From the NCBI GenBank assembly GCA_045544455.1, contig JAZPYZ010000003.1:62001-126000 (forward strand): 64,000 nt of DNA, in the 5' to 3' direction. Positions within the stretch are counted from its first letter, which is position 1. Every line of letters starts with the position of its first letter. Position numbers and translations under genes: made by a program. The notes beneath the pieces are model-generated. The model made no database searches, was not told the DNA's origin, and saw only the letters and a list, made by a program, of their open reading frames with translations. Positions 1 through 8,585 of the stretch are shown in pieces. This DNA is from JAZPYZ01 sp045544455. GTDB taxonomy: Bacteria > Bacillota > Clostridia > Oscillospirales > Acutalibacteraceae.

Positions 1-1
1 T

Positions 2-3000
2 TCGCACGAAGTGCAAAAGATCGAAGTCTGGGATTATAAAGATCTCGAAGATATGTTGGACAAAGACGCGGTCGAAGCGTTCCGTCGCAACGCGCTCAAC
101 CCGGAACATCCGGTACAACGCGGTACCGCGCAAAACCCGGACGTCTTCTTCCAAAACAAAGAAGCGGCGAACACCTATTACGATGCGATGCCGGCCGTTG
201 TTGAAGATTACATGAATCAAGTCAACAAAAAGATCGGCTCGAAATACAAACTGTTCAACTACTACGGCAAACGCGATGCGAAACACGTTATCGTAGCGAT
301 GGGTTCGGTTTGCGAAACCATCGAAGAAACCGTGGATCACTTGAACGCTAACGGCGAAAGCGTCGGCTTGATCAAAGTCCGTCTGTATCGTCCGTTCTCG
401 ATCAAACACTTGGTAGCGGCTCTCCCGTCGACCGTTGAGAAGATCAGCGTACTTGATCGTACCAAAGAACCGGGCTCGATCGGCGAACCGTTGTACCTCG
501 ACGTCTGCGCGGCGCTGCGCGACACCAAATTTGCGAACGTTCCGGTGTATTCCGGCCGTTACGGTTTGGGTTCGAAAGATACCAACCCGGGCCAAATCGT
601 TGCCGTGTATCGCAACATGGAAAAGAAATGCCCGAAGAAGAGATTTACCATCGGTATCGAACACGACGTTACCAACACCTCGCTGAAGGTGAAAGAAAAC
701 ATCGACACCACGCCGAAAGGCACCCGTTCCTGCAAATTCTGGGGCTTGGGTTCTGACGGTACGGTTGGTGCGAACAAAAACTCGATCAAGATCATCGGTG
801 ACCATACCGATATGTATGCGCAGGGTTACTTCTCCTATGACTCGAAGAAATCCGGCGGTGTCACCATCTCCCACTTGCGTTTTGGTAAACGCCCGATCAA
901 ATCGACCTATTTCGTTAACAAAGCGGACTTCGTGGCGTGCCACAACCCGTCCTACGTTGACAAATACGACATGGTTGGCGACGTGAACAAAGGCGGCATC
1001 TTCCTGCTGAACTGCTCGTGGACCGATGCGGAACTCGATGCGCATCTGCCGGCTGAAATGAAACGCACCATTGCGAAAAACAACATTCAATTCTACACCA
1101 TCGATGCGACTCACATTGCGAAAGGCCTTGGTTTGGGCAACCGCACCAACACCATTCTGCAAGCGGCGTTCTTCAAACTCGCCAAGGTTATTCCGGTCGA
1201 CGATGCGGTTCAGTTCATGAAAGATGCGGCTACCCGTTCTTACTCCAAGAAGGGTGAAGCCATCGTTAAGATGAACCACGACGCGATCGAACAAGGCGTT
1301 AAAGAAGTGCGCAAAGTGACCGTTCCGGCCGCTTGGGCGAACGCGGTAGACGCGGATGTCGTAGAAACCAAACTTGAAGGCAAGAAGGAAGTTACCGATT
1401 ATATCGAAAACATCCTGAAACCCATCAACGCACAACAAGGCGACAAACTGCCGGTTTCTGCGTTCACGGGTATGGCCGACGGCACGGTGCCGCTGGGTTC
1501 TGCTGCGTATGAAAAACGCGGTATTGCGGTGGACGTGCCGGTATGGGTACAAGAAAATTGTATTCAATGTAACTTCTGCTCGTATGTCTGCCCGCACGCG
1601 GTTATCCGTCCGGTCATCCTGAATGACGAAGACGTGAAAAATGCGCCGGAAGGCATCAAGACCAAACCGGCCACCGGTTTGCCGGGTTATCAGTTCGCAA
1701 TGACCGTGTCGGTCCTCGACTGTACCGGTTGCGGATCTTGCGTCAACGTTTGCCCGGGCATGAAAGGCAACAAAGCGCTCACCATGGCGCCGCTGGATAC
1801 CCAACTCGCAGAACAAAAAGTGTACGATTTCGGCTTCAAACTGCCGGAAAAACCGGAAGTTGCGGCGAAATTCAAAGATTCGACCGTCAAAGGCAGCCAG
1901 TTCAAACAACCGTTGCTCGAGTTCTCGGGCGCTTGCGCCGGTTGCGGCGAAACCCCGTATGCGAAACTCATCACCCAATTGTTCGGTGATCGTATGTATA
2001 TCGCGAACGCCACCGGTTGTTCGTCGATCTGGGGCGGTTCTTCGCCGTCGACTCCGTACACCGTTAACAAAGAAGGCCACGGTCCGGCTTGGGCAAACTC
2101 CTTGTTCGAAGACAATGCCGAATACGGCTACGGTATGTTCCTCGGTGTGACGGCTCGTCGCAATCGTTTGGCTGACTTGATGACTCAGTTCGCGGAAAGC
2201 GATGCGACTGCGAAATTCGGCTTGCAAGAAGCGGCGAAAGAATGGCTCGCCGGTAAAGACGATGCCGAAGCTTCCAAAGCGGTTGCTCCGAAAGTGGTCG
2301 CGGCTCTTGAAAAAGCGGTCAGCGAATGCAAATGCGATATGAAACCGTTGTTCGAAGAAGCACTCAAAGCGTCGGATATGCTGATCAAAAAATCCTTCTG
2401 GATGTTCGGCGGCGACGGTTGGGCTTACGATATCGGCTTCGGTGGCGTGGATCACGTGCTCGCTTCCGGTGAAGACGTCAACGTCATGGTGTTCGATACC
2501 GAAGTGTACTCCAACACCGGCGGTCAAGCTTCGAAAGCCACCCCGACCGGTTCGGTTGCGCAATTTGCGGCGGCCGGTAAAGCGGTGAAGAAGAAAGATC
2601 TCGGCGCTATCGCCATGAGCTATGGTTACGTGTACGTCGCGCAGATCGCGATGGGCGCTGACATGAACCAAACCCTCAAAGCATTGCGTGAAGCGGAAGC
2701 CTATCCGGGCCCGTCGCTGATCATCGCTTACGCTCCGTGTATCAACCACGGCATCAAGGGCGGCATGAGCATTGCACAGACCGAAGAGAAGAAAGCTGTC
2801 GAATCGGGCTACTGGCATATGTATCGCTTCGATCCGCGTAAAGATGAAAATGCGTTCATGCTCGATAGCAAAGAACCGACCATGGCGTATCGTGATTTCA
2901 TCATGGGCGAAGTTCGTTACAACTCGTTGACTCGTTCGTTCCCGGATCGTGCGGAAGAACTGTTCGCGAAGGCAGAATCCAACGCAACGGCTCGTTATCA

Positions 3001-3040
3001 GCACCTGATCAAATTGGGCGAACTGTACAGCCAGAAATAA
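2..3040 (+). CDS. nifJ: Pyruvate:ferredoxin (flavodoxin) oxidoreductase, 5' end outside window
   Basis: Cytoplasmic oxidative decarboxylation of pyruvate to acetyl-CoA and CO2 with reduction of ferredoxin. The frame is open from base 2 (S-H-E-V-Q-K-I), so about 1,012 codons of a usual 1,170-1,190 are visible and the start lies outside the window. In order one sees the end of the pyrimidine-binding domain, the gamma domain, a double [4Fe-4S] ferredoxin insert (CIQCNFCSYVCP near 1559-1595 and CTGCGSCVNVCP near 1721-1756), then the TPP domain with CAGCGETPYAK and GGDGWAYDIGFGG (about 2407-2445) and SNTGGQASK, which binds diphosphate. The cluster and cofactor residues look intact. A strong terminator follows the stop. 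It probably supplies reduced ferredoxin to hydrogenases such as the one at 14.8 kb (inference). Confidence 0.97.
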   Translation, partial: SHEVQKIEVWDYKDLEDMLDKDAVEAFRRNALNPEHPVQRGTAQNPDVFFQNKEAANTYYDAMPAVVEDYMNQVNKKIGSKYKLFNYYGKRDAKHVIVAMGSVCETIEETVDHLNANGESVGLIKVRLYRPFSIKHLVAALPSTVEKISVLDRTKEPGSIGEPLYLDVCAALRDTKFANVPVYSGRYGLGSKDTNPGQIVAVYRNMEKKCPKKRFTIGIEHDVTNTSLKVKENIDTTPKGTRSCKFWGLGSDGTVGANKNSIKIIGDHTDMYAQGYFSYDSKKSGGVTISHLRFGKRPIKSTYFVNKADFVACHNPSYVDKYDMVGDVNKGGIFLLNCSWTDAELDAHLPAEMKRTIAKNNIQFYTIDATHIAKGLGLGNRTNTILQAAFFKLAKVIPVDDAVQFMKDAATRSYSKKGEAIVKMNHDAIEQGVKEVRKVTVPAAWANAVDADVVETKLEGKKEVTDYIENILKPINAQQGDKLPVSAFTGMADGTVPLGSAAYEKRGIAVDVPVWVQENCIQCNFCSYVCPHAVIRPVILNDEDVKNAPEGIKTKPATGLPGYQFAMTVSVLDCTGCGSCVNVCPGMKGNKALTMAPLDTQLAEQKVYDFGFKLPEKPEVAAKFKDSTVKGSQFKQPLLEFSGACAGCGETPYAKLITQLFGDRMYIANATGCSSIWGGSSPSTPYTVNKEGHGPAWANSLFEDNAEYGYGMFLGVTARRNRLADLMTQFAESDATAKFGLQEAAKEWLAGKDDAEASKAVAPKVVAALEKAVSECKCDMKPLFEEALKASDMLIKKSFWMFGGDGWAYDIGFGGVDHVLASGEDVNVMVFDTEVYSNTGGQASKATPTGSVAQFAAAGKAVKKKDLGAIAMSYGYVYVAQIAMGADMNQTLKALREAEAYPGPSLIIAYAPCINHGIKGGMSIAQTEEKKAVESGYWHMYRFDPRKDENAFMLDSKEPTMAYRDFIMGEVRYNSLTRSFPDRAEELFAKAESNATARYQHLIKLGELYSQK

Positions 3041-3062
3041 GAGATCTCCTTGTTGAGATTCC

Positions 3063-3096
3063 GGTGCCGAAACCAATTGGTTTCGGCACCTTTTTT
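3063..3096 (+). terminator. Intrinsic terminator after PFOR
   Basis: A perfect 12-bp stem (GGTGCCGAAACC / GGTTTCGGCACC) with an AATT loop is followed by six T. It begins 22 bases after the PFOR stop. Confidence 0.92.
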
Positions 3097-3108
3097 ATTG
3101 TCGGTTGA

Positions 3109-3137
3109 TTGACAAATATCGCACAATGGTGCATAAT
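3109..3137 (+). promoter_or_regulatory. Promoter of the aconitase gene
   Basis: TTGACA at 3109-3114, 17-base spacer, CATAAT at 3132-3137. The spacer ends in an imperfect dyad, GCAC-AATG-GTGC at 3121-3132, which could be an operator (inference). Confidence 0.75.
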
Positions 3138-3171
3138 AAAAGGAGTTAATTTTCATAAGGGGCTGAACATT

Positions 3172-5106
3172 ATGGGACAAACCATTGCACAAAAATTAAT
3201 TGCCGCCCACTTGATTTCCGGTGATATGACCGTCGGCAGTGAAATCGGGTTGCGGATTGATCAAACCTTGACACAGGATGCCACCGGCACGATGGCCTAT
3301 CTCGAATTCGAGGCGATGGGCGTTCCGCGCGTAAAAACCGAACGGTCGGTCGCCTATATCGATCACAACACGTTGCAAACCGGTTTTGAAAACGCCGACG
3401 ACCATCGGTACATCCAATCGGTGTGCAAAAAACATGGCTTGTATTTCTCTCGTCCGGGTAACGGCATCTGCCATCAGGTGCATCTCGAACGGTTTGGTAT
3501 TCCCGGCAAAACGTTGATTGGTTCGGACAGTCATACCCCGACCGGTGGCGGCATCGGCATGCTTGCGTTTGGCGCAGGCGGTCTGGACGTCGCGGTGGCG
3601 ATGGGCGGTGGCCCGTACTATATCACCATGCCGAAAATGGTCCGTGTGAACCTGCACGGCGCGTTGTCGCCGTGGGTAGCGGCTAAGGATATCATTCTCG
3701 AAGTGTTGCGCCGCATGTCGGTTAAAGGCGGTGTCGGCAAGATCATCGAATACGGTGGCGATGGCGTTAAATCCTTGTCGGTGCCGGAACGCGCTACCAT
3801 TACCAATATGGGCGCGGAACTTGGTGCTTCCACCTCGATCTTCCCGTCGGATGACGTGACGAGAGAATTCATGAAAGCACAAGGCCGCGAAGCCGACTAC
3901 GTGCCGGTATTCGCGGATGAAGACGCGGTATACGACGAAGTGTTGGATATCGATCTGACCACTTTGGCACCGCTCGCGGCTTGTCCGCACTCGCCTGACG
4001 CGGTCAAACCCGTGAGCGAAATCGGCGAGATTCGCGTGGATCAATGCTGCATCGGTTCGTGCACCAACTCGTCGTTGCTCGATATGCTGAAAGTGGCCGC
4101 GATCCTGAAAGGCAAAACCGTTCATCCGGACGTGAGTTTGTCGATCGCGCCCGGTTCGAAACAAGTGTATAACATGCTCGCCGAAAACGGTGCTTTGGCG
4201 GATTTGATTGCCGCCGGTGCGCGCATCTTGGAATGTGCGTGCGGTCCGTGTATCGGTATGGGACAATCACCGAACTCGAAAGGCGTATCGTTGCGGACCT
4301 TTAACCGCAACTTTGAAGGCCGTTCCGGTACGGCAGACGGTCAGGTGTATCTCGTTAGTCCGGAAGTGGCTGCCGTGTCGGCATTGACCGGTGTGTTGAC
4401 CGATCCGCGCACCATGGGCGAAGCACCGATCGTATCGTTGCCGGAAACGTTCTTGATCAACGATAACATGATCGTGCCGCCGGCAGATGAGGCGGATATG
4501 GATAGCGTAGACATCCTGCGTGGTCCGAACATCAAACCGTTCCCGCAAACCGCCCCGATGCCGGCAGAAATTGCCGCACCGGTGTTGCTGAAGGTGGAAG
4601 ACAATATCACCACCGACCACATTATGCCGGCCGGCGCCAAGATCTTGCCGTTGCGTTCCAACATACCGGCGATTTCGGAACATTGCTTTGTGCGGTGCGA
4701 TACCGAATTCCCGGCTCGCTGCAAGGCGAATGGTAAGGGCATCATCATTGGCGGTTCCAACTACGGACAAGGCAGTTCGCGTGAACACGCGGCGCTTGCT
4801 CCGCTGTATCTCGGGATCAAAGCGGTGGTTGTCAAATCCTTTGCTCGGATCCACGTTGCCAACCTGATCAATGCCGGCATTCTGCCGCTTACCTTTGCGA
4901 ACGAAGCCGACTACGATCGTATCTCGATGGGGGATGAGTTGTGTTTGCCGAACGTGCGTGAACGCCTGCAAAACGGACAACCGTTGGAACTCATCAACCG
5001 CACGACCGGCGATACCATTCCGGTGGTGGCACAGTTCTCGGCCCGTCAAACCGCGATTCTGCTCGCCGGTGGCTTGCTCGATTACACCAGAGAACAACAA
5101 GGTTAA
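3172..5106 (+). CDS. acnA: Aconitate hydratase (single-chain, Aquifex-type)
   Basis: Interconverts citrate and isocitrate through cis-aconitate using a [4Fe-4S] cluster. With ATG 3172 the protein has 644 residues, the size of the shorter bacterial aconitase class rather than the roughly 900-residue AcnA or AcnB. This start follows an AAGGGG Shine-Dalgarno by 9 bases; the open frame further upstream overlaps the promoter and is unlikely to be translated. Cluster-binding cysteines are seen in CCIGSCTNSS (about 4048) and CACGPCIGMG (about 4232). The C-terminal swivel domain carries GGSNYGQGSSREHAA, the catalytic serine/arginine loop. Citrate synthase lies 9 kb downstream and NADP-glutamate dehydrogenase at 20-21.6 kb, consistent with an oxidative half-TCA route to 2-oxoglutarate and glutamate (inference; no isocitrate dehydrogenase is in this window). 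Confidence 0.95.
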   Translation: MGQTIAQKLIAAHLISGDMTVGSEIGLRIDQTLTQDATGTMAYLEFEAMGVPRVKTERSVAYIDHNTLQTGFENADDHRYIQSVCKKHGLYFSRPGNGICHQVHLERFGIPGKTLIGSDSHTPTGGGIGMLAFGAGGLDVAVAMGGGPYYITMPKMVRVNLHGALSPWVAAKDIILEVLRRMSVKGGVGKIIEYGGDGVKSLSVPERATITNMGAELGASTSIFPSDDVTREFMKAQGREADYVPVFADEDAVYDEVLDIDLTTLAPLAACPHSPDAVKPVSEIGEIRVDQCCIGSCTNSSLLDMLKVAAILKGKTVHPDVSLSIAPGSKQVYNMLAENGALADLIAAGARILECACGPCIGMGQSPNSKGVSLRTFNRNFEGRSGTADGQVYLVSPEVAAVSALTGVLTDPRTMGEAPIVSLPETFLINDNMIVPPADEADMDSVDILRGPNIKPFPQTAPMPAEIAAPVLLKVEDNITTDHIMPAGAKILPLRSNIPAISEHCFVRCDTEFPARCKANGKGIIIGGSNYGQGSSREHAALAPLYLGIKAVVVKSFARIHVANLINAGILPLTFANEADYDRISMGDELCLPNVRERLQNGQPLELINRTTGDTIPVVAQFSARQTAILLAGGLLDYTREQQG

Positions 5107-5125
5107 TCGCGCGCATACAACTAAT

Positions 5126-5160
5126 AAAAGGCATCTAACCAAACCGGTTAGATGCCTTTT
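5126..5160 (+). terminator. Intrinsic terminator after aconitase
   Basis: A 15-bp stem, AAAAGGCATCTAACC paired with GGTTAGATGCCTTTT across a 5-base loop. It begins 19 bases after the aconitase stop. Confidence 0.88.
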
Positions 5161-5262
5161 ATGGTGCGTATGATTCCGTTTTCTAAGAGACGTGTTATGC
5201 AAGCAACGCGATGGCTTACGCGTATCTATTTAACCGATCGTAAGGTTAAATCTTGCAAGAGG

Positions 5263-5294
5263 AAAGGCACCGTTCATATGAACGGTGCCTTTTT
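5263..5294. terminator. Hairpin between convergent aconitase and surface-protein genes
   Basis: Near-perfect palindrome AAAGGCACCGTTCAT / ATGAACGGTGCCTTT. The better T-run is on the plus strand, but it also sits 80 bases past the minus-strand surface-protein stop. Two more hairpins lie between it and that stop: GTTGCA-ATTGG-TGCAAC near 5304-5320, and CTTACAATG/CATTGTAAG at 5335-5372. Confidence 0.6.
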
Positions 5295-5373
5295 GATACC
5301 GTGTGTTGCAATTGGTGCAACAGCGTATATCGACCTTACAATGGCAGGTGGTCACGAGTCGCACATTGTAAGA

Positions 5374-8109
5374 TTAGTCTTCGCGTTTTTTTCTGGTCCA
5401 GAAGATAACCGGGAGGGCAATCGCCGCGGTAACCGCCAGCGCGCCGGCCGCTTTCGAAGCGTTACCGGTGTTGGAACCGCCGGTCCAGCCCTTGGTTTGG
5501 CTCATCTTATATACTTTCAGGTTGGTGATCTTGAACGTAGCGTTCGTACCGCCGGAGAACACCAAGGTCGGATCCATAAAGCTACCGTTCTTGGTTTCGA
5601 ACGCGGTTTCTTTATCGTTGTACAAGCACGCTGCTTGACCGTCTTGGAACACCATGATGCGGCGTTTACCGGTTTCCACCGAAGTGGAGACCATGATATC
5701 GATCTTGGTCAGGCTGTTCTTATCCGCTGTTGCTTTCAAACGAGTTTCCGAACCCGATTGCATCAAGCTGTGGTAAGCAGACGAACCACGCATACGCAGT
5801 TGTTGCAGATTGCCGTCTTTGTCTTTGCCAAAGGTCACGTTCAAGGTCTGCCAGTTATCGTAGCTGCAGGTGGTGGTCATAAAGCTGATCACATAGTCAT
5901 CTTTGCTGGTCAAACCGGTCAACGGAATGGTAACCGAGCTGGCCGGAGCGTTACCGCCCGGAGCGATGATGGTGCCATCGGAGGTCACTTCGCCCGAACC
6001 GGTGAAGGTCGCTTTATCGATCTGCGCATAGTTTTTCGCAGTCGGCAGAGCGATCGGAGGCGTTTTGTACTCTTTATCCGCGATCGGCTCTTTATAAGAC
6101 GGAGCTTCCGCGACATACGCCTGGATTTCCGAGATGATATAGTTCGCGTTGTTCGCATTCGAGCGGAAGGTCAAGCACGGCGTGATACAATCTTGATCTT
6201 GGATCGCCAAGGTCGATTCGGTACCGTCTTCCGCTACCGCCATGAAGGGTTTGCCGTTTGCAAAGAAGAAGATACGGCGTTTACCGGTTTCCGGCGAGGT
6301 GGTGACGTAGATGGTGTACGCGGTTTCCACCAACGTGCTGGACGGTACTTTCATGTTGACTGCGGTGGTAGCCTTGGCTTCCGAGGTGCCTTGATAGTAG
6401 GTGCAGACGTCTTTGGTTGCACCGTTGGGTTTCGCATTACCTTTGAAGATGAACTCTTGCAGAGTCGCACCCGACTTACCAAAGGTAACGGCCAACGATT
6501 CGTGCGGCCACCAGTTCAGCGAGGTGGTTTTGAATTTGATGATATAATCGTCGGTCGCTTTGATGCCCGACAGATCAAACGAAATGCTGGAGTTAGCGGT
6601 CGGAACCGTTACAACGCCTTCTTCAATCGTTACTTTTTCGGTCTTTTCAGCCGTATCGAAGTTAATGAGGTTGTTGTTCGGATCTGCCGGATCCGCCGGA
6701 GCCAGGATTTCGATGTTGGTGCCGGTACCTTTTTTGCTGGTATCCACACCGTCCACGATCGCGCCGGCCGAAGAGGTCGCACCGGAACCGTCGCCTGCAC
6801 CGTCGGCCGCGCCGCCCGGTACCAACGAGGTATCGTTGCAGATCTTAACGTCGGTGAGTTTGAAGGAGTCGCCCCAGCCTTGAGCAATGGTTTTGATGGT
6901 GATGGTATCCGACAAAGCCACAGCTTTCATCGTACCGATCAGTTCGCCATCATAGTAGAAGTCGACGTCGTTTTTGGAAGCGTCGTCCGCATTTGGATAC
7001 ACGTAGGCGAGCACGGCAACCGCGCCCAATTTACCGTCGACGAGTTTTTTGCGGATGTCGTTATCGGTGATGATTTCGGTGCCGTTGAACGAGATGCGGC
7101 CGCCGACATCTTTCGCTTTTTCAACGCTGATGACCGCGCTGTCGCTCCAAGTCAGGTTCAAACCGCTGGATTCCCAACCGCCGCTCATCTTCGCGTTAAA
7201 GGAAACCACGTAACGATCGGCCAACAAACCGTCCGGAATCGCAAACGATACGCCCGGCGTACCGCCTTCGCACGGAATCGAGATCGAAGAGGTCGCCGTA
7301 TCAAACGTAGCTTTCGTCGTGTTGAGAACGGTGATCGACGTGTCGGCGCTGGTCGCCAAGTTCACGTTAGCCGCCGCCGGATCTCTGGCCGGATTGGACG
7401 GATCTTGCGGGGTGGACGGCGTGGTGCTGCCACCATCGTTTACCGGTTGTTCCGGACCGTTGAAGATGTCCATGTTTTTGATGTTGAGATGGTCACCCCA
7501 ACCTTGCACAAGCGTTTTGATGGTGATGGTGTTGGACGGAGTGACATCGGTCATCGAGCCGATGTATTTGCCGGCATAGTAGAAATCGACGTCACGTTTG
7601 GTTGCGTCGTTTTCATTGGCATACACGTGCGCGAACACATCCACCGAGTTGGTGACCAAGTTGCCGCGGATGTCATCGCCTTCGAGTGCGGTCACGCCAT
7701 CCAGGGTGATGCGGCCATGTACGTTGGGAGCAATATCTTTTGCTTTTTCAACTTTGATCTCGCCGCCTTCGCCCAACGTCAGGGTGAAACCGTTGGTTTC
7801 CCAACCGCCGCCCATTTTGATGTTGAACGCCACCGCGTAGTTGTCGGTGAGCGCGCCGTCCGGCACCGTAAACGAGATGCTCGGCGTGCCCGAGGACAAC
7901 GGGATTTCGATCGAGCCGGTCGCTTTGTCAAACACAGCAGTACCCACGTTGCCAGTGGTAGCAACCGTCGTGGTGTCAGCCGTTGCCAGGTTGACCGCCG
8001 TGGCAGGACGAGTCGGCACTTCGGAAGCGGCCGAACTGGTGATCGTCAAGCCGACACACATGCTGAGCATCATGGCGATGGTCAACACAATGCCTAAAAC
8101 TTTTTTCAT
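5374..8109 (-). CDS. Secreted, C-terminally membrane-anchored surface protein with two pairs of internal repeats
   Basis: 911 residues of unknown function. It has a clear signal peptide (MKK, a hydrophobic run, then ASSAAS near residue 29) and a C-terminal hydrophobic segment followed by RKKRED, typical of a wall or membrane retention tail; no LPXTG-like sorting motif precedes it. The exported part is built from two tandem pairs. Repeat type A occurs twice (about residues 40-205 and 225-395; landmarks GGW-E, KAKD, DFYY-G and QGWGD). Repeat type B occurs twice (about 480-670 and 700-870; landmarks LAVTFGK or LNVTFGK and ETGKRRI). A Gly/Ser/Ala linker joins A2 to B1. The repeats look like beta-sandwich carbohydrate-binding or adhesion domains, but I do not recognise a named family. 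The start follows AAAGAAGG. A large antisense frame covers this gene and is not considered real. Confidence 0.85.
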   Translation of the reverse strand: MKKVLGIVLTIAMMLSMCVGLTITSSAASEVPTRPATAVNLATADTTTVATTGNVGTAVFDKATGSIEIPLSSGTPSISFTVPDGALTDNYAVAFNIKMGGGWETNGFTLTLGEGGEIKVEKAKDIAPNVHGRITLDGVTALEGDDIRGNLVTNSVDVFAHVYANENDATKRDVDFYYAGKYIGSMTDVTPSNTITIKTLVQGWGDHLNIKNMDIFNGPEQPVNDGGSTTPSTPQDPSNPARDPAAANVNLATSADTSITVLNTTKATFDTATSSISIPCEGGTPGVSFAIPDGLLADRYVVSFNAKMSGGWESSGLNLTWSDSAVISVEKAKDVGGRISFNGTEIITDNDIRKKLVDGKLGAVAVLAYVYPNADDASKNDVDFYYDGELIGTMKAVALSDTITIKTIAQGWGDSFKLTDVKICNDTSLVPGGAADGAGDGSGATSSAGAIVDGVDTSKKGTGTNIEILAPADPADPNNNLINFDTAEKTEKVTIEEGVVTVPTANSSISFDLSGIKATDDYIIKFKTTSLNWWPHESLAVTFGKSGATLQEFIFKGNAKPNGATKDVCTYYQGTSEAKATTAVNMKVPSSTLVETAYTIYVTTSPETGKRRIFFFANGKPFMAVAEDGTESTLAIQDQDCITPCLTFRSNANNANYIISEIQAYVAEAPSYKEPIADKEYKTPPIALPTAKNYAQIDKATFTGSGEVTSDGTIIAPGGNAPASSVTIPLTGLTSKDDYVISFMTTTCSYDNWQTLNVTFGKDKDGNLQQLRMRGSSAYHSLMQSGSETRLKATADKNSLTKIDIMVSTSVETGKRRIMVFQDGQAACLYNDKETAFETKNGSFMDPTLVFSGGTNATFKITNLKVYKMSQTKGWTGGSNTGNASKAAGALAVTAAIALPVIFWTRKKRED

Positions 8110-8236
8110 GAGATTACCTTCTTTCCCAGAATTTATATTTTCAGAGTCCGTCGCATGACCACGTGCGACGACGTTAACTCCAAAGATACATGAATAACCG
8201 CCCGGTAGGGATAGTAAGTCATTATCTTTCTTATAT

Positions 8237-8265
8237 AGTATAAAAGAAAAGGGGCTTTTTGTAAA
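8237..8265 (-). promoter_or_regulatory. Promoter of the surface-protein gene
   Basis: Read on the minus strand: TTTACA (8265-8260), 17-base spacer, TATACT (8242-8237). It gives a 5' leader of about 125 nt holding an inverted repeat GTCGCA/TGCGAC (about 8149-8168). The rest of the 476-base divergent gap (8266-8507) shows no gene or recognisable RNA. Confidence 0.7.
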
Positions 8266-8507
8266 GACAAAATTATTCGATTTTTGTTTTTTTGATTGTA
8301 TTACAAAAATGATACACTTTTTTAGTGAATTTCGCCAAAAGAATTGGTAAAAATAGGGTTATTTGTAATATATGCCGTTGCAGACAACCTGTATGCCTGT
8401 ATCGGGGGATTTCGGCAAAAAAAGCTTGCTTTTTAGTCGTTTTTTCTTTACCATGGAACCAAATATTTCGCAACTGTAAATTTTTTGAAAAATACCGGCT
8501 AAAACGG

Positions 8508-8536
8508 ATGACAGTGTCATTAAAATGCGGTATAAT
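8508..8536 (+). promoter_or_regulatory. Promoter of the ABC exporter
   Basis: ATGACA at 8508-8513, 17-base spacer, TATAAT at 8531-8536, about 50 bases before the GTG start. Confidence 0.7.
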
Positions 8537-8585
8537 ACAAACATTATATAGGGCGATTAGGCAAAGTCGAAAGGAGCCTGTTTTT

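Noticed and set aside
3196..5202. Two long minus-strand frames (356 and 311 codons) under aconitase
   Set aside because: Shadows of the conserved aconitase gene; low-complexity His/Arg-rich translations.
5152..8097. 981-codon open frame on the plus strand antisense to the surface protein
   Set aside because: No ribosome site or family motif, arginine/glycine-rich translation; the sense frame has a signal peptide, repeats and a promoter. The codon bias (few TTA, CTA and TCA in sense) leaves antisense frames open.
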